A stretch of DNA of 6,422 nucleotides from Clostridia bacterium (GTDB lineage: Bacteria; Bacillota; Clostridia; Christensenellales; UBA1242), in contig JAFZND010000005.1 in assembly GCA_017553065.1 (NCBI GenBank), positions 1 through 6,422 on the forward strand, given 5' to 3'. Below are positions 6,147 through 6,422 of this stretch, piece after piece. The notes below the pieces were generated by a model, which searched no databases, was not told the origin of the DNA, and saw nothing but the letters and a program-made list of their open reading frames with translations. A program made the translations under genes and the position numbers. The first letter of the stretch is position 1, and each line of letters begins with the position of its first letter.

Positions 6147-6175
6147 ATTATACACTATTTATTGCATTTACAAAA
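6147..6175 (-). promoter_or_regulatory. recF promoter
   Basis: A perfect TATAAT lies at 6152-6147 on the minus strand. The -35 is poor (TTTTGT at 6175-6170 with a 17-base spacer). The predicted start near 6140 leaves at most about eight bases before the ATG at 6132, so the leader is very short. A DnaA-box-like TTATACACT (6148-6156) overlaps the -10. Confidence 0.5.
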
Positions 6176-6301
6176 ACCAAAAAGGGCAAATATAAAATAA
6201 ATAAATAGCCCAAAATCAGCATTTGCTTCAAAAGATATCAAAATTGTCGTACAACTTATCAAATTTTGCCACTTCGGCCCAAATAGGCACCATTTTTGCG
6301 T

Positions 6302-6310
6302 TTATACACA
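6302..6310. promoter_or_regulatory. Perfect DnaA box TTATACACA
   Basis: An exact match to TTATNCACA, directly followed by the A/T-only tract at 6311-6355. It is the only perfect intergenic box in the window. Confidence 0.6.
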
Positions 6311-6351
6311 ATATTATAGTATAAAATATATAATATAATTATTTAATTTAT

Positions 6352-6380
6352 TTTACACGCACGCGCGTATATGATATAAT
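6352..6380 (+). promoter_or_regulatory. Strong outward promoter, probably for rpmH (outside the window)
   Basis: TTTACA (6352-6357), a 17-base spacer and perfect TATAAT (6375-6380) with an extended -10 TGA match the SigA consensus at 5/6 and 6/6. The predicted start is near 6387 and the gene lies beyond the right edge. In Firmicutes the genes divergent from the dnaA region are usually rpmH-rnpA, so a ribosomal protein L34 operon is the expected target; that gene is not seen here. Confidence 0.7.
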
Positions 6381-6422
6381 GTGTGTGTTAAAAGTGGGGA
6401 CAACTCACAAAAATAATAACAA

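Larger units (their letters stand above)
6142..6422. other. Divergent gene-free region upstream of recF; possible second half of a bipartite origin
   Basis: This stretch has no convincing gene. It holds the recF promoter, a perfect DnaA box (6302-6310), an A/T tract with one G in 45 bases (6311-6355), a strong outward promoter (6352-6380) and a weaker box-like TGGGGACAA (6395-6403). The last shares GGACAACTC with the first box of the dnaA-dnaN gap. In B. subtilis DnaA boxes lie on both sides of dnaA; here the upstream set would lie beyond recF. Origin function is inferred. Confidence 0.45.

Noticed and set aside
6184..6211. Hairpin GGGC/GCCC followed by T-rich sequence on the minus strand
   Set aside because: Only a 4-bp stem with a 20-base loop; too weak to call a terminator.
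6244..6251. TTGTCGTA resembling a Spo0A box (TTGTCGAA)
   Set aside because: Single degenerate copy with no supporting second site; chance match is likely.

Overview
The window is A+T-rich and carries the chromosomal replication-initiation genes of a low-GC Gram-positive bacterium, most likely an uncultured Clostridia-type Firmicute. Three core genes lie on the minus strand in transcription order recF, dnaA, dnaN. Their products have normal lengths and intact motifs. UGA is used as a stop codon (recF ends in TGA just before a terminator), so the code is probably standard rather than mycoplasma-type. The lineage is judged from protein style, SigA-like promoters and a Gram-positive-type lipoprotein; I could not run a search.

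Layout from the right edge. 6142-6422 is a gene-free divergent region. It has a strong plus-strand promoter firing out of the window, probably toward rpmH as in other Firmicutes, and a minus-strand promoter for recF. It also holds a perfect DnaA box beside an almost pure A/T tract. recF (6132 or 6141 down to 5038) ends in its own terminator. A short gap with an 18-bp palindrome and the dnaA promoter leads into dnaA (4908-3544). The dnaA-dnaN gap (3317-3543) has three DnaA-box-like 9-mers, two of them in tandem, followed by A/T-rich palindromic DNA, and is the best oriC candidate. dnaN (3316-2216) converges on a small lipoprotein gene (1707-2168, plus) across a shared bidirectional terminator.

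Left of the lipoprotein lies a compact divergent promoter region (1580-1706). It drives the lipoprotein rightward and a two-gene operon leftward. The two leftward genes (1579-425, and 421 to beyond base 1) encode proteins clearly related to each other. The complete one looks like a GNAT-fold acetyltransferase domain fused to an unrecognised C-terminal half. The second is cut by the window edge.

How it fits together: DnaA opens the origin, DnaN is the sliding clamp loaded there, and RecF handles gap repair at stalled forks. The most unusual point is that recF sits upstream of dnaA instead of downstream of dnaN, which puts a recF gene inside what would be the upstream half of a bipartite origin. 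The GNAT-like pair and the lipoprotein appear to be accessory genes next to this locus. I see no CRISPR array, transposon, tRNA or rRNA.
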